In this document: positions 22,695 through 35,647 of the stretch, one piece after another
How the letters are laid out: every line of letters starts with the position of its first letter
How positions within the stretch are numbered: position 1 is the first letter of the stretch
NCBI GenBank assembly: GCA_015179025.1
Contig: WHUX01000091.1
Coordinates: forward strand, 124,001-188,000
Direction of reading: 5' to 3'
DNA: 64,000 bases
Origin: Terfezia claveryi
Lineage: Eukaryota > Ascomycota > Pezizomycetes > Pezizales > Pezizaceae
The notes under the pieces: model-generated
The model's database searches: none
Told to the model about the DNA's origin: nothing
Seen by the model: the letters and a program-made list of their open reading frames with translations, nothing else
Position numbers and translations under genes: made by a program

Positions 22695-25372
22695 ATGAGC
22701 TCGGGACAGCTTGATTACGAATCGCTGCTCTCGGAAAACACAGCAGGCACGGCCGGTATGCAGTCGACTACGGGCGCAAGCCACCAACTGCAGCTGCAAC
22801 AGCTGCAACAGCAACTACACCACACAGAGTCAATGGCTGACGAAGAGACACCAAACAACCCGGGGATGGGTGATGACGACGAGGACCGGGAAGGAGATGA
22901 CGATGATGAGGGTGGAGATGAAGGTGACATGGGAGAAGGCGATGAGGGCGATATATCCATGACTGAAGGTGTGTAGCTCCAATCCGCAAAGCTTTGCACA
23001 TCTGCTACCCCGCCAATAATTGCTCCTTCCACACACCCCCATCTCCCGCTAGCGGGACTTGTAAAATAAGGTTGTCCCGCACACGGAACAAAGAATCCAG
23101 GCTTACTCATTCCCAAATGTTGGATCGTTCCTTCCACAGCAGGCGGAGCCAACACTGGCGATGGAGACGAAGACCACGCCATGCAAGGGACCGACGCAGG
23201 GGACGACAACAATGGTAGCGGAGTCAATTCCAATCCCACAGCCTCGTCCTCACAAAACGGCGCATCCTCAAAAGACGCGACTCGATTGTCTCCGGGTGCT
23301 GAACGGCGCAACATGGAAGAAGCTGCGCGAGGTTACCTAGTCGAGCAGACCTATGCTGTCGTCATCCCGTCCTACTCGACTTGGTTTGATATGAACACCA
23401 TAGCCGAGATCGAAAAGAAGAGTCTACCAGAATTCTTCAACAACAGAAACAGGAGCAAAACATGGGTGGTATACAAGGACTATCGTGATTTCATGATCAA
23501 TACATACAGGCTCAATCCAGCAGAGTACTTGACCATCACTGCGTGTAGGCGGAATTTAGCTGGTGATGTGTGTGCGATTATGCGAGTACATGCCTTCCTG
23601 GAGCAATGGGGATTGATCAACTACCAGGTGAACACGGCGGTCTTGGCAAATTTGATTTATGAAGATTCTAACAGTACGCTTTTCCAGGTTGATGCCGATT
23701 CTCGTCCATCAAACATTGGGCCCCCATCCACTGGCCACTTCCGCGTAACAGCAGACACCCCCCGAGGCCTCATGCCTTTCCAACCCGGACCCAACACTAT
23801 CGCAACCACCCCTGGTCGGCCGCACCCCAATACCGAAAAGGCTATTGCCGCCTCAGCGATCCCAGTACCAAAAGTGGAGCTCAATCTTGAGCTGCGCAAG
23901 AACTTCTATGACGCTGCCGGAAACAAAATTAGCACTACCGAAGCCAGCGGAAGCACAGGCGAGAGCCAAACCAACGGGCACGCTGAAGGGGGGGAAGCTG
24001 GTGGCTCTGCAGCCCCCCCCGCAGCTTCATCATCTACCACTGGAGGAGCTGTTCCCCCCGGAGAACCTAAGAAGCAGATCCGCTGCCACTCCTGCGGAAT
24101 CGATTGTACTAGGGTCCGATATCATAATGCCAAGTCTAAGAAGCTTGAGCTTTGCCCGAATTGCTACCTAGAAGGCCGGTTCCCGTCTACATCTACATCG
24201 TCGGACTTTATCAAGATGGAAGATGTCTCATACCAACCACTTGACCGAGACCGCCCATGGACTGATCAGGAGACACTGCTGCTATTAGAGGGATTGGAGC
24301 TATATGATGAAGATTGGAATAAAATCGCGGATTATGTCGGCACTCGTACGCGTGAACAGTGCGTTATTCAGTTCTTACAGCTACCAATTGAGGATCAGTA
24401 TCTGGAAGAGAAACCGGAGACCCTGGGGCCGTTGCAATATAATCGGGTGCCATTCTCGCAGGCGGATAACCCTGTCATGAGTGTCGTGGCATTTTTGGCA
24501 ACCATGGTCGATCCCCAGGTTGCGGCTGCTGCTGCACAGAGTAGTATTACCGAGATGACGAAGAGCCTGGAAAAGAAGATGAAGATTTCTGGTAGCAAGA
24601 AATCAGCAAAGGGGAAGGAACCTGCTACACAATCAACAACTACAACCAAGGAGAAGGAGAAGGAAGGTGCAGACTCTACCACTGCTACAGCGGCTGAGAA
24701 AGAGAAGGAAATTTTTGGGGGAAAAGCAGAAGGCGAAAAAGAGACCGTGGTGAAACCAGAACCATCTACCTCTGCTGCTGCTGCTGCAGAGTCAACCGAT
24801 ACCATGGACCTTGACCACGAGTCCTCACTCCCCCCCACCCCACACACCCCACTAACCTCCTCCCCCCTCACTCTCCCACCCTCTCCCACGCCGATACCTC
24901 ACCCCCCGGCTCTCCGTCCCTTCGCGCTACAGACCCCTCCGACCAATCCCCCCTATCAAAAATCGCATCCGTCACACTCGGCACCGCTGCCGCACGCGCG
25001 TTCGCCCTTGCCACCCATGAGGAGCGAGCCATGTCGAGACTAGTCTCGTCCGCCGTCAATGCCAGTCTTAGGAAGATGGAGCTGAAATTAGCGCAGTTTC
25101 AGGAGTTGGAGGGCGTGTTGCAGGCAGAGAGGAGGGAGTTAGAGAGAGGGAGGCAGCAGTTGTTTTTAGATAGACTGGCCATGAAGAAAGTCGTCAATGA
25201 GGTGGAGGCGAGGCTGAGGGATGCGGGAGCCGCGGGTGTAGGCCCGGGCGGGATGCAAGGAAATAGACTGGTTTATCAAGGGTTGGGAGTGCCAGACGGT
25301 GGGGTGAGTCAGGTGGGTTTCAGGCCGATTAGTGGGGAGAATCCGGGAGCGTATACGTTTCAGGAGGCTTGA
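22695..25372 (+). CDS. SWI3/RSC8-type SWI/SNF complex subunit (SWIRM, ZZ, SANT), one frame break
   Basis: Core subunit of SWI/SNF and RSC remodelers. Two exons: 22695-22968 and 23140-25372, phase 1. Seen in order: Gln-rich and acidic N-terminus; SWIRM domain (about 150-255; PSYSTWFDMNTIAEIEKKSL, TWVVYKDYRDFMI, CAIMRVHAFLEQWGLINYQV); ZZ-like zinc finger (about 408-443; IRCHSCGIDC...ELCPNCYLEGRFP); SANT (about 463-515; RPWTDQETLLLLEGLELYDEDW); then a C-terminal coiled coil (SSAVNASLRKMELKLAQFQE). Between MDLDHESS and this coiled coil the frame must shift: the conserved SKIASVTLGTAAARAFALA block sits in another frame, reached by one extra C in the C7 (24830-24836) or C6 (24862-24867) run. With it the total is 835 aa. 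Confidence 0.92.
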
Positions 25373-26444
25373 GCAGGTGTAGGTAGGCAGATTATGAGGC
25401 GGAAATTTTCGAATATAGGTTTTATGATTGGGGAATATGATAGCATCCTGGTGGATGTGTAGGTTACGGTTTAAAGTAATACGGTGTTTATTTTGGTTCT
25501 TACATTTTTTTTACAAATCTGTCTGTTTCTGCAGTTTTTTTTTTCCATCGAGAAACGAAATGAAAGGACGGTGCAAATGGGTCGTACAAGAGCTGTATTC
25601 TAGTTCACTGTTGGTTCGCACAGAGCAAAACTTGACTAAAACTTGAATTGTGAGATTCAGGGTAATAAATAAAATTTGGATTGAACATTCGAATTTACAG
25701 TGATACCCTGGACACGGGCCAATCGAAGGCCCTTCAACCCTTCAACCAATTGGCTAAGTCATATAGGCAAGACAGAACCCCCAGTTACAAACACTACAAG
25801 CACCCCAGAAGATGCGGCCCACACCGTGTTCCATTGCCCAGGATACAGAGCTCAAAGAGTAGAGCTCATCCCCGCAGCCACCTCCTGACCTAGACCACAC
25901 ATCGGCCCGGTTTTTTCAATACAAACAAGCTGAAGCTGCGTGGGAGGCCAACGTTCTCCATTTTGTACGGAATGATAAGTTAGGGTCGTCTTGAATCCGC
26001 ATCCTCCTCCCCTTTTCCTCCCCCTCCCCCTCCCACATCCTATCTTCGCACTTTCGATTTCAGATCGTATCCATCAGATATTTTCTCTCATGATTTTTCT
26101 TTCATAAAACCACTATACCTCCTCATATTTCAGATCGGCCCGGTTTCGTCACACATCAGTTCGTTTTTAGTCATGTCTCCCCAAGATGGTTTATGCTGCA
26201 TATAGCTCGCGCGGGTGGTAGATTACATTATTCTCACCCCTTCAACCCACCCGGGTGGCTCATCATACTTCCCCCAATGGAAGTGCACACGAGTACTGGT
26301 TTTTTTTTCTTTCCTCTTTTTGTATGTATCTCCCCGGGGAGTTTGATTGTGTTTGAGGTTTGGAATGCGTTGCTCGACTTCCATCTAGTATTAGAAACTA
26401 TCCCACCCCCAACCCCCTCTTATCCAAGCTCCCCACACTCACCC
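25373..26444. other. Spacer between convergent genes with LINE remnant
   Basis: 1.07 kb between the 3' ends of SWI3 and the FAD oxidoreductase. It contains TCAGGGTAA at 25657 and a degenerate reverse-transcriptase tail (separate entry); the remainder is C/T-rich without coding signal. Confidence 0.6.
25700..25994 (+). mobile_element. LINE (non-LTR retrotransposon) ORF2 C-terminal remnant
   Basis: The translated string PEDAAHTVFHCPGYRAQRVEL is typical of the zinc-knuckle tail of fungal non-LTR reverse transcriptases (the H-x3-C half is intact; the upstream CxxC cysteines are lost). Beyond a stop at 25886-25888, another frame reads ARFFQYKQAEAAWEANVLHF, like the last helix of these ORF2 proteins. 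Only about 300 bp remains, with no poly-A tail or target duplication visible. Confidence 0.55.
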
Positions 26445-27839
26445 TTACACCCCCTTCACTCTCCCCTCCTCGCCCGCCCTTTTCCCATATAATATTTCCT
26501 CCACCACCTTCGCAATCCCCAAACTACTCGTCAACCCTGGGCTCTCAATCCCCAACAAATCCACCCACCCCTTATACCCCATCTCTGCCCTATCCCTAAT
26601 TATAAAATCAAACCATCCCTCCCCTTTTGGACCAAGCTTCGGCCTCATACCGGCATAATCCGGGACTAAATCCCCCTTCTTAAGGCTGGGAAAATACTCC
26701 CTCACCGCCTCCTCTGCCCACGCTAGATTTGACCCTGCGCGGGCGCTGATGTCCCCAGGGTTCGCTGTCCATTCCACGTCTGGGCCGAAGCGGACTCGCC
26801 CCGTCAGGTCCAGGGTTAGGTGGGTGCCTAGTCCGCCTAAGCCAGGCTCCACGGCAGGGTATATCAATGTGCTTATTTTCCCTGGGGGAGTGTTGGCCGC
26901 AGTGTAGTATGTTCCCTTGGCGTAGTATGCTTTTACCATCTGTTCAGGGTGGTGTTTGGAGATAATCATATTGTGTACATCAACCGCGCCTAGCCCAGCG
27001 GCGTTTATAACTGTATCAGACGTGATCTTTGTTTCCCCGGCAATCTCAACTTCCCAGCCTCGACTCTCCCCAGGGTCAATCTGTGAGATTCTAGTAACTG
27101 GGGAATTTAAGGCAATAGTTCCCCCATTATCGCTAATCACAGACTCAAGATAGCTCATGTACCCATGAGAATCCATTATTCCTGTATCCGGGCTTTCTAA
27201 AACACCAGCTTCCACGCGAATCAACGGTTCCCGAGCTGATGCCTCTTTGTGAGAGAGGAACCGTGTCGGGACTCCTAATGACGTCGCATGTTTGTGGATA
27301 TTATGCAGCCGCTCGAGCTGGGCCGGGGTTTGAGCTACAATCCACTTTCCTGCCGGGAGCTAGGGGTTAGGAAACTAGGTGGTTGGCCACGAATGAAGCT
27401 AAGTGATTATACGTACCGACTTTCTTACATCCCACTCCCGCCCTCGGGAGTACCTCATATAACTTCCTTGCTCCCTCAATGCATAATTGAGTTTTTAAAG
27501 AATCTTTGGGGTAGTATATTCCAGCGTGAATAACCTATCCTACGTTCATATCAGCTATCCACCCCCGCTTGATAGTCAGTGAGAGGAGCTCGGTACCTCG
27601 CTGTTCCGGCTGCTGGTTTCTGAGCCGACCATGGAGTGGCGTTCGAGGAGTAGTGTCTCAGTGTGCGGGACTTGAGAGAGGCGTGCGGCGATGGCGAGGC
27701 CGACCGCGCCACCACCAATGATGAGGTGGGTGAAGTCATTTTTGATGGGGGTAAGGGGAAGGTAAGGGGTGGCGGTTGTGGTGTATCTGTGGTGGAGACC
27801 TAAAGGGTGAAGGCGGAGGAAGAAGGATCGAAGTATCAT
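26445..27839 (-). CDS. FAD-dependent oxidoreductase, L-2-hydroxyglutarate dehydrogenase type
   Basis: DAO-superfamily flavoenzyme, probably mitochondrial, that would oxidise L-2-hydroxyglutarate to 2-oxoglutarate. Three exons: 27839-27597, 27534-27417 and 27349-26445, giving 421 aa. Start ATG 27839 is chosen because it begins an acid-poor Arg/His/Leu leader (MILRSFFLRLHPLGLHHRY) before the FAD motif LIIGGGAVGLAIAARL (about 40-55). Family blocks: NSEVIHAGIYYPKDSLKTQLC, KKVGKWIVAQTP, GIMDSHGYM, VINAAGLGAVDV, YYAKGTYYT, GLGTHLTLDLTGRVRFGPD and the C-terminal LLGIESPGLTSSLGIAKVVEE. Exact substrate is inferred from these blocks. The 3' ends of this gene and SWI3 converge. Confidence 0.88.
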
Positions 27840-30800
27840 GATGTGGTGTGGTTGTTCATTGAACATACAGCACCGAATTTTGAATCCCAAGCGAATGTTT
27901 TGGGCTGCCAAGCCCCACAGGGGAAGATTACCCTGAATCATTGCAAAAGTTGACGATCATAACTCCCGATACCCTAAGCCAGTAGTTTCTCCACACAAAT
28001 TTGAAATGCAATTCTTGCTGGGAGATTTGCATCCCCGACCACAGGCTGAAGATTAAAGAAAAGTAAATAATATACCATCTCTACAGTTCATATTGCCAGC
28101 CTTCTATGGCTATTTGGAATATTAAGACAGGTTTGTTGAAGGATAGAGATTTAAATCTCCATGTATCAAGGAATTGGCAGTCCCTACCATGAAGAATAAG
28201 TAGGAGGAAAGCTATTAAGTGCTAGTTTGTTGGAGAGATTACTGGAGTTTGTAGAACGCCATTCTAGCTACTGCGTATTCGGTACATGTTAGCTGTGAGT
28301 CCGCAATAATCAGATATAAACATTCTCCCTCTCTCTGTGTATCTCAAGCTACACGCTTCAGAGCTAGTCTCCATAGCCACCATGCCTTGGCAGTCTGCAC
28401 GGGATGCCCTGACTGATGTGGTGTAAATTTCTTTCTATGCTCAGCATGGAAAATTGGATGCTTTGGGGTATAATTGCAAATTTATCGAGGATGCTGCAAG
28501 CCTTCTAATCACATGAAGCCACCTACCTTTATCTAACCAATGGCCTCTTTTGTAAATGGAAAAAGGTCCTTCTGCCCCTTCCTTTATACGAAGCATTCCT
28601 CTCTGCCTTAAATACCCATAATGTTACTCTCACGCGCCTCGGCTAGCTCTAGAAATTCAAGGCCCGTAGAGGTGGTACAAGACTCCACCTCTACCAGAGA
28701 AACAACAAAAGTAGCATACTCCAATTCAGTCCAGAAAACATAGCTCACTTCTATTACAAACTCCATGCAAAATGGTTTAGAATATCTGGTAAACATAGAT
28801 TGAAGTAATTTCACCTATTCCAGGAAAGATGGGGACATATTTGAAATACTTGCATTCCATTCTGCATAATAATTGTACAAGTTACCATGTCGATGCTTTC
28901 ATCAGCCCGAGCAGCCGTAAAATTTGGATTTGGAAACAAGGCCGAATGTTCTTCCCATTCGTCTCCACTCCCATTTCGAGAGAGGCCGAATAAGAGAAAG
29001 CCGTGTAACGTAGCGTTGGCCGTGCTGACAAGTAGGAGTTGTAAAGAATGTCATTATACTGCTCGCAGCACAAGTACTTTGCTACGGGACGAACATGAAT
29101 TTTCTCATTGAAGAGAAGTACTTATTTATATCTAACTAGAAGATGTATATATCATGACTAGCTACCGATTCAGGCACATGACTAGCTACCGATTCAGGCA
29201 CATATTTATTTCCTGCCACGTATAGTAGAGCCCTATAGGTGCGTCTGCTAGAACTGCCGATCATATATTTCATATCTCGATAAATTACTGTACTATTACT
29301 CAAAGTGAATAGCCGGAGATAATCATTACTCAAACAAAGAATGAATAGCCGGAGATAATTTATAACTCCATGACCTTATTTGTAAAGGTTAATTAGTATT
29401 AAAGTTCTTTCCCCAGCGCCCGCCCGTCGTCGTGTTCCTTCTAGAATAGGACGACGTTGTATAATAAAAAAAAATACTTATATGTAGTGCAACATAACAC
29501 TAGCGGAAGTACACCTCTTATTGGACGCTCTCGACATCTTGCAAGACAACGGCTTAGGGTACCTACTTAACCGAGCGCATTCTAGTTCCTGGTAGTACAG
29601 CCTCTGGACCCAAATTAGCATCCCGCCTCTGGTACGTGGAGCCGTGCCAGCCCACGATCGTTGTCTTACCCCGTTGAACCAACTGGCACATCTATTAATA
29701 TTCTAGCCTATCATTTGAAAATAATTTCCGTCAGTGTGCATAGAATATTCAGGGGATTCTCGGGGGGAATAGATCCATATGCCGAAAGCCCTGTATACCT
29801 ACCTAACATATCGTATATTCCACAGGACCTGAAAGCCCGTTGGCTGAATACTGCGACAGCCCCTGCTTGATAACCGTATATTATACTGGTTGTAGGTAAG
29901 TTAAGTGTGGACCCCCAGACGGGTAGATCGACATGGGTATATCAATTGACAAGGATCACTTCATTCTGGTAGCACATTTGCATGCAGACTTCGCGATGAC
30001 GACTGCCAACTTTCAACGTCAATCAGAATAGAATATAATTACCCCTTGTTAGAGTGTTAGCGGATCTGACTCAAGACATTTCTGGAGTAGTCAAATAATG
30101 GCAGATGCGCTAGGGAAATACAGTAGGTATAGGGACAACAAGGCCAGCCTTGCTTTCCGGTTAAAGAAATATCAATTGGAACTGTGAAGTATTTTTCAAT
30201 TCACAAAGCAGCGAACAAATAGTTCTAAAATAAGCAAACAATCCCAAAATTTCGAGTTAAACTCTAGGTTCTGATGTTTATTGAGTCCACTCATCAGCTG
30301 CCATCGCCATTACATCTCGGCCCAATACTTATCTCTCAGTACAGCATTAACTGGTAAAGCGGCGGAATTCTGAAACTTACGTGCCAACCAGACTAGGAAT
30401 CTACCATGGTAACTAGGCCGCCGTTTGGTGTTACCCCCGTTGCTAATCATGCAAGAAATTGCGACACTATGTAGACAGGGAAAAGAATACCTTTCGGGGA
30501 TTGAAGAACCACGTTAACATGTTCTTGTATAACCCGTTTACGTATCATCGGCTACAGCTTTGTCTGGCCTACCTGATAGATCTATATCTGTCCTATATCA
30601 ATTAGGTTATTGCGACTGCAGGCCGTATGAATACGAAACCAAATAGTTGATCCGTAAGAGGCATCGTAGGTGAATCAGGTTGTTCATTGGGAGGTGCCAC
30701 AATGGTTGCTGAGGGAAGATTCCTAATCAGGCAGCTGCAGGAACCTTGCTTGAAGCTAATGCCGCTTTAACTTCAGGCTGGCACCATTAACACCACACCT

Positions 30801-31847
30801 CCATACGGGTTCGAGAATACCCGCACGTCAGAAGAGCTGTCGCGATGGCGCCACTTATAATGGGACTCGCCCCATGGAAGCGCGGCGCAAATATAGAGTA
30901 GCTCTAGCTCTACTGCAGCTTAATACAGCTTGCTGGGTCATTGTCATTGACCTACCGGTAAATAGGCCTCCTTCTTGTTTGTTGTACCTGCTAGCAGATG
31001 GCTAGTGTTTTGTGTACGGCCACACTTGGCTACCCTTCTGCTCGGCAGGTAGGTGATCGGAAAGTGTAGAAAAGTATGCAAGTTCCCCTTCTTCCCTCTA
31101 AAGCCAACACCTTCGTTTCTCTTCTATTGTCTTGCTTATTGTCATTATCACCATTCGTTACCAGATTTTTCAAAAGAGGCACCTTCACTCTTCGGATACT
31201 TGACTGCAACAGTCCCAGTACCTGTGTATCAATTTGTGGCCCAACTCTCATTTTTCCTTCTCTTATCAGGCACCTTTCATTTTACAATATCCAGTTTCAG
31301 GGAGCCAAGGGCATTGCGAGATCGGAGGCAGCTAAGCTCATCTGTCCAGAGCTGCTTTATTATCGGGTTCTTGCTGCAAAGGCGAAAGGGTGGACAATAG
31401 AAAACCTGTACATTCCCTTTAAGCCCATCGCTACGACTGCACACCAAAAAACATCTGTTCTGCAGAATCAGCATCCAAAATTCTAGGTTCTGTCGCTCAC
31501 ATCTGTGTTGTTCATCCATTCAGTATCTTGAGCCACAAGAATTGTTGCAAATATTGTGTGGATCACACATCTGGGTTGGAAACGCCTCAAACAGTTTCAC
31601 GGCTTTGTTTCAAGGGTTCATTGCTTCCAGGCCCGCTTGGTACACTCCCAACATTGAACAATCGCTTAAGACTACGTTCGACAACAAGACTACATTCGAC
31701 ACTTATATTGAATAACTTCACCCAACATCATCCTCGAATATCGTATCTTGGGTTTCTCGTTTTGGGAAGAGACTTCATCTACACTTCTTATATAGCCTAA
31801 CTCGGCTTGCTCAACAATAAGTGACGGTCAGCTACCAGGTGCCCAAG
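27840..31847. other. 4-kb intergenic region, no convincing gene
   Basis: Separates the minus-strand FAD oxidoreductase from the chitin synthase. TTACCCTGA lies at 27928, 89 bp before the oxidoreductase start. A 10-bp perfect hairpin is at 28666-28694, a 24-bp tandem duplication at 29153-29200, an imperfect duplication at about 29296-29359, and a solo GTGCCAACCAGACTA at 30381-30395. Short overlapping ORFs at 31030-31800 have no domain; part may be chitin synthase 5' leader. Confidence 0.55.
29153..29200. repeat. Exact 24-bp tandem duplication (2 copies)
   Basis: Two identical head-to-tail 24-bp units beginning CATGACTAGC and ending GATTCAGGCA. About 100 bp further, TGAATAGCCGGAGATAAT occurs twice (29306-29323 and 29342-29359), so the neighbourhood is prone to local duplication. 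Confidence 0.85.
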
Positions 31848-34649
31848 ATGGCCATCCCAACCATAACAGACCCATGGAAGGCTTCCGAGGTAGCTACAAC
31901 TTTACCCAAGGCAACTGAATGAAGCTAATACTTGTATCTGGTAGATAGCATATACGGCAATAATGGGAGCGGTCATGTGTGCGGCATTGCTAGAATGGTT
32001 CCTGTGGCTAGTGAGTAGCCAGACGCAATAATATTATAGTACATACTGATTTGATATAGGCCGCTTTCTTGTATTGTCTAGGAAAGGTGTTTCGGAAGGC
32101 AGAACATTGGTCTATCCGGGTACTTGCTGTTGTCATTATGCTACTATTCACTGCCTTGCGGTAAGTGTGGCTTCTATAACCCTGACCACAGGGAACTAAT
32201 TTGTCTGGTATCTACAGGTGCATTTTCCTCCCCATCATGGTCGTGACTCTACCGCTTCCATCTCGGATTACACAATATTTCCCTGAACGTATGGTTTGGT
32301 TCTTGCAGTGGTTTGCCTTCTGGTCCTTCGCCGCACTTCTGACAATTCCATGGCTGTTCTGTGTCTACCAACTCGTAACAAATAGCCTTGGAAGAAGCCG
32401 GCGTATCAAGACCGTACTGGATGAATCGACTGCACCGAAAGTTGTTATTGTTATGCCTTGCTATAAGGAGATCCCAGAAGTCTTACTCACTGCGATCGAT
32501 TCAATTGTGGATGGCGACTACCCACCATCTTGTCTTCACATTTTTCTTTCATTTGATGGAGCCGATGAGGATGAGCTTTATCTGAAAACGATAGAGAGCC
32601 TGGGCGTTCCTTTATCCTTGGAAAGTTATCCTATCAGTTTGGATGTTGTGTACCGGGGAATGCGGATCACCGTCTCTAGGTTCCCACATGGAGGAAAGAG
32701 GCATTGTCAAAAGAGAACATTCAAATTGATCGACAAAATCTACGAGGCTTATCTAAAAAGGAACGATAACCTTTTCATCCTCTTTATCGATTCCGATTGC
32801 ATTCTAGATAAAGTATGCATCCAGAATTTTGTGTATGAAATGGTATGGCTTATCACCCTTGAGCTTTGTGAGGTCTATAACTTATCTAAGGATGATAGGA
32901 ATTGAAACCTGGGAGTAAACGAAATATGTTGGCAATGACGGGGGTTATCACTTCAACAGCCAAGCAGCAAACCCTCATCACTCTCCTCCAAGACATCGAA
33001 TACATTCATGGCCAACTCTTCGAGAGATCCGTTGAATCTGCTTGTGGTTCGGTTACATGTCTTCCCGGTGCCTTAACAATCCTCCGTTTCTCTGCATTCA
33101 GAAAAATGGCAAAGTACTACTTCGCCGACAAAGCAGAGCAATGTGACGATTTATTCGATTATGGAAAGTGTCACTTGGGGGAGGATAGATGGTTAACTCA
33201 TCTGTTCATGATTGGTGCAAAAGAGCGATACCAGATTGGCCTATGTACTGGTGCCTTCTGTAAAACCGAAGCTGTGCTCAACTATAGAAGTTTGTTGAAG
33301 CAAAGGAGGCGGTGGTTCTTGGGATTTATTACAAACGAGGTTTGTATGTTGACTGACATTCGGCTCTGGAAAAGATACCCCATCCTATGCTTGGTGCGTT
33401 TCATGCAAAACACCATTCGGACTACCGCGCTTCTCTTCTTCATTATGGTTCTCTCCCTGATTACAACCACCCAAAAGGTTTCCCAGCTTCCTGTTGGGTT
33501 TATTGCTGTTTCACTTGGCCTCAACTGGGCTCTCATGTTTTATTTTGGGCTTAAATTGAAACGCTATAAGGCCTTGTTATATCCGCTGATGTTTGTTCTC
33601 AACCCATTCTTCAACTGGGTTTACATGGTCTACGGAATCGTAAGTTTACTTCACCGCTCTAATATGAAGAGTTCACATCTAACACCACATAGTTTACAGC
33701 CGGTCAACGAACATGGGGCGGGCCAAGAGCGGACGCTGGGACTGCCGATGCTAGTAAAACGGCACAACAAGTCATTGAAGAAGCTGAAGAACTGGGTGAT
33801 GATCTGGCGGTGATCCCGGAAACTTTCAAACCGGCGGCAGAGGCTAGGACCCAAGGACTGACACAGCGACGACCTGGAGGAGTAACACTTCAGCCGGATG
33901 ACAACATCGATGGCAGGTTCGCCGCCTCCGAAAGACTACCAGATGGCTTTTATAGCCATGTGAATGACTCTATGGGTACCTTGCCAGATTTTGGGCCAAG
34001 GAATCCAAATGCCCCTCACATCCCACTTCATCCCCGTGCATCGTTCGACAGCGTGACCTCTGGGTGCGCTGGATCCGCAGGAAATTCTGTGTACATGCCT
34101 CGTCGTGTGGAAAGTATTATGGGAGATGAAGATAGACGGAAATACTTGGTTGCCCAAGCAAACCAACGGGAGGCTGGTGGTGCTTATATGGAGGAGCCTA
34201 GGGAAAGCTATAATGATGTTTATGCATTTAAGAATGGGATGGAATCATCGGATTCTGTCAATTCAGCTAGCAGTTATTTTGCGACCAACGCCACCAGACT
34301 AGAAGGGCACAATTTGCAGAACTACAGCATGGACAAAGAGACATCAAGTGCGGGTAGCTCTCCTGGTACCACGCCTGAAGCTCTCTTGGGAGACATATCA
34401 CTTGAAAGAGATATTGCAAGGCTGCAGCTCCCGGAGGCCGTGCATACAAGTCCACGACGATCTGCAATTGCAGGGCGAAGTCCACTCGCAAGGCATAGCC
34501 TGGTGAGGACGGCTACTGCGGAAGAGAGGAATAACAGCTTCCAGGGACATGGAGAGCCTTCGCTTGAAGACAATGATGAGGGAAACGATGAGCAGGACGC
34601 AAAGTCGGAGAAGAAGCGAAGAAACAAGTTGACTAGACAGAGGGGTTGA
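31848..34649 (+). CDS. Chitin synthase, GT2 family (class VI/VII-like)
   Basis: Membrane glycosyltransferase making chitin from UDP-GlcNAc at the plasma membrane. Six exons: 31848-31889, 31945-32010, 32060-32160, 32218-32842, 32899-33639 and 33693-34649, all in phase, 843 aa. Three hydrophobic N-terminal segments (coded partly by the small exons) precede the catalytic domain: VVIVMPCYKEIPE, HIFLSFDGADEDE, SRFPHGGKRHCQK, FIDSDCILD, VTCLPGALTILR, EDRWLTH (about 373-379) and QRRRW (about 413-417), the acceptor and product-binding signatures of chitin synthases. Three or four TM segments follow (RTTALLFFIMVLSLI, VGFIAVSLGLNWALMFYFGL, YPLMFVLNPFFNWVYM), then a long Ser/Pro-rich cytosolic tail. No myosin motor is present. 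The exact class is uncertain. Confidence 0.92.
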
Positions 34650-35007
34650 ATTACATAGCTCTTTGTGGATGGTGTCTCCAATCGTTCACTTCTTGCATCA
34701 ATAGAGGTTCAGCATGGCACGAGAACACAAAAAATTGTGCGCATAAATTTCATTTTGTCAGATTGGATTTCCTGCATTCTGAGGGTTTTATTTCTTGTCG
34801 ATTGGGTGGATATCTGTATTCATCTTGTATATTGGATTGGCGTCGGACTGGGTCACGGGTACTTTCATGAATGGGATCACGAACATGGACTTCTTTGCAA
34901 CTGATATTACCCCACATATGTTATACCCATTTCCAATTTTTTTTTTTTTACCTACTTTAGATTTTGATGCCTTTTTTATCGATTTATTGTGCGTGTGCCG
35001 TTGACAT

Positions 35008-35075
35008 TAGTCTGGTTGCACTACCCCTCGCATGTAGGCAGTGGCAGCAATACAACCCTTCTCTCAACCAGACTA
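35008..35075. mobile_element. 68-bp MITE-like element, ends TAGTCTGGTTG / CAACCAGACTA
   Basis: Inverted ends of 11 bp, both finishing in TA, bound a 68-bp unit with no coding content. Same termini as the family members at 41101, 56586, 56718 and 62265. Confidence 0.65.
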
Positions 35076-35639
35076 CCCTTCTCTTAGCTAACAGTGATAT
35101 ATAAGGTACAGGACAAAGTTTTAGGACAGGGGCACTTTAACACCAGAACTGCCCTATTTTCACAAATGACAAAAAATAGCTAGATTATTGCAGCAATTGC
35201 TCCGCAAATTACAGGTTATATAGTGCTTAACACATGGGCTTCAGCTACAAGCGTTGCCATTTTTGTATGGGGTTTGAACCTGGCACCGGTTCTACAATTT
35301 AATACTTCATTGTAGAGTTATGAAATGGGCTTACTGTAAGATCTATATAAATATTGTATCTCTAGATATGATCTTCCACTCTATTCAGTGTTTGGGATAA
35401 TCCATGTCAGGAAGATTTTTACTAATTTTTGCAACTGGGTCCGTTTTGGTGTAAATCCCTTTGTGTACACATATGTAAACACTCGTACTGTCAGCCGGAG
35501 GTGAGGGGCAAATCTCACAGAAGCGCATAGAGCACGACCCAGCCTTGTGGCCATAAGGAGCAGCCGTGGGTGCATCGACAAGTCTTTGCCGATATTCTCG
35601 ACGATCCGTAGTTTGGTTGGTTGGTTGCGCTGCGAATTC

Positions 35640-35647
35640 GAAGGTTC
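35640..35647. promoter_or_regulatory. Possible heat-shock element upstream of SSE1
   Basis: GAAGGTTC fits GAAnnTTC, two inverted HSF pentamers, preceded by a further GAATTC. It lies about 335 bp before the SSE1 start. SSE1 genes are HSF targets in yeast. A two-unit site is weak evidence. Confidence 0.3.

Noticed and set aside
24395..24889. 164-codon minus-strand ORF
   Set aside because: Antisense shadow of SWI3 low-complexity coding sequence.
31053..31800. Overlapping plus-strand ORFs upstream of the chitin synthase
   Set aside because: Mutually overlapping frames without domains; possibly leader sequence, not a gene.
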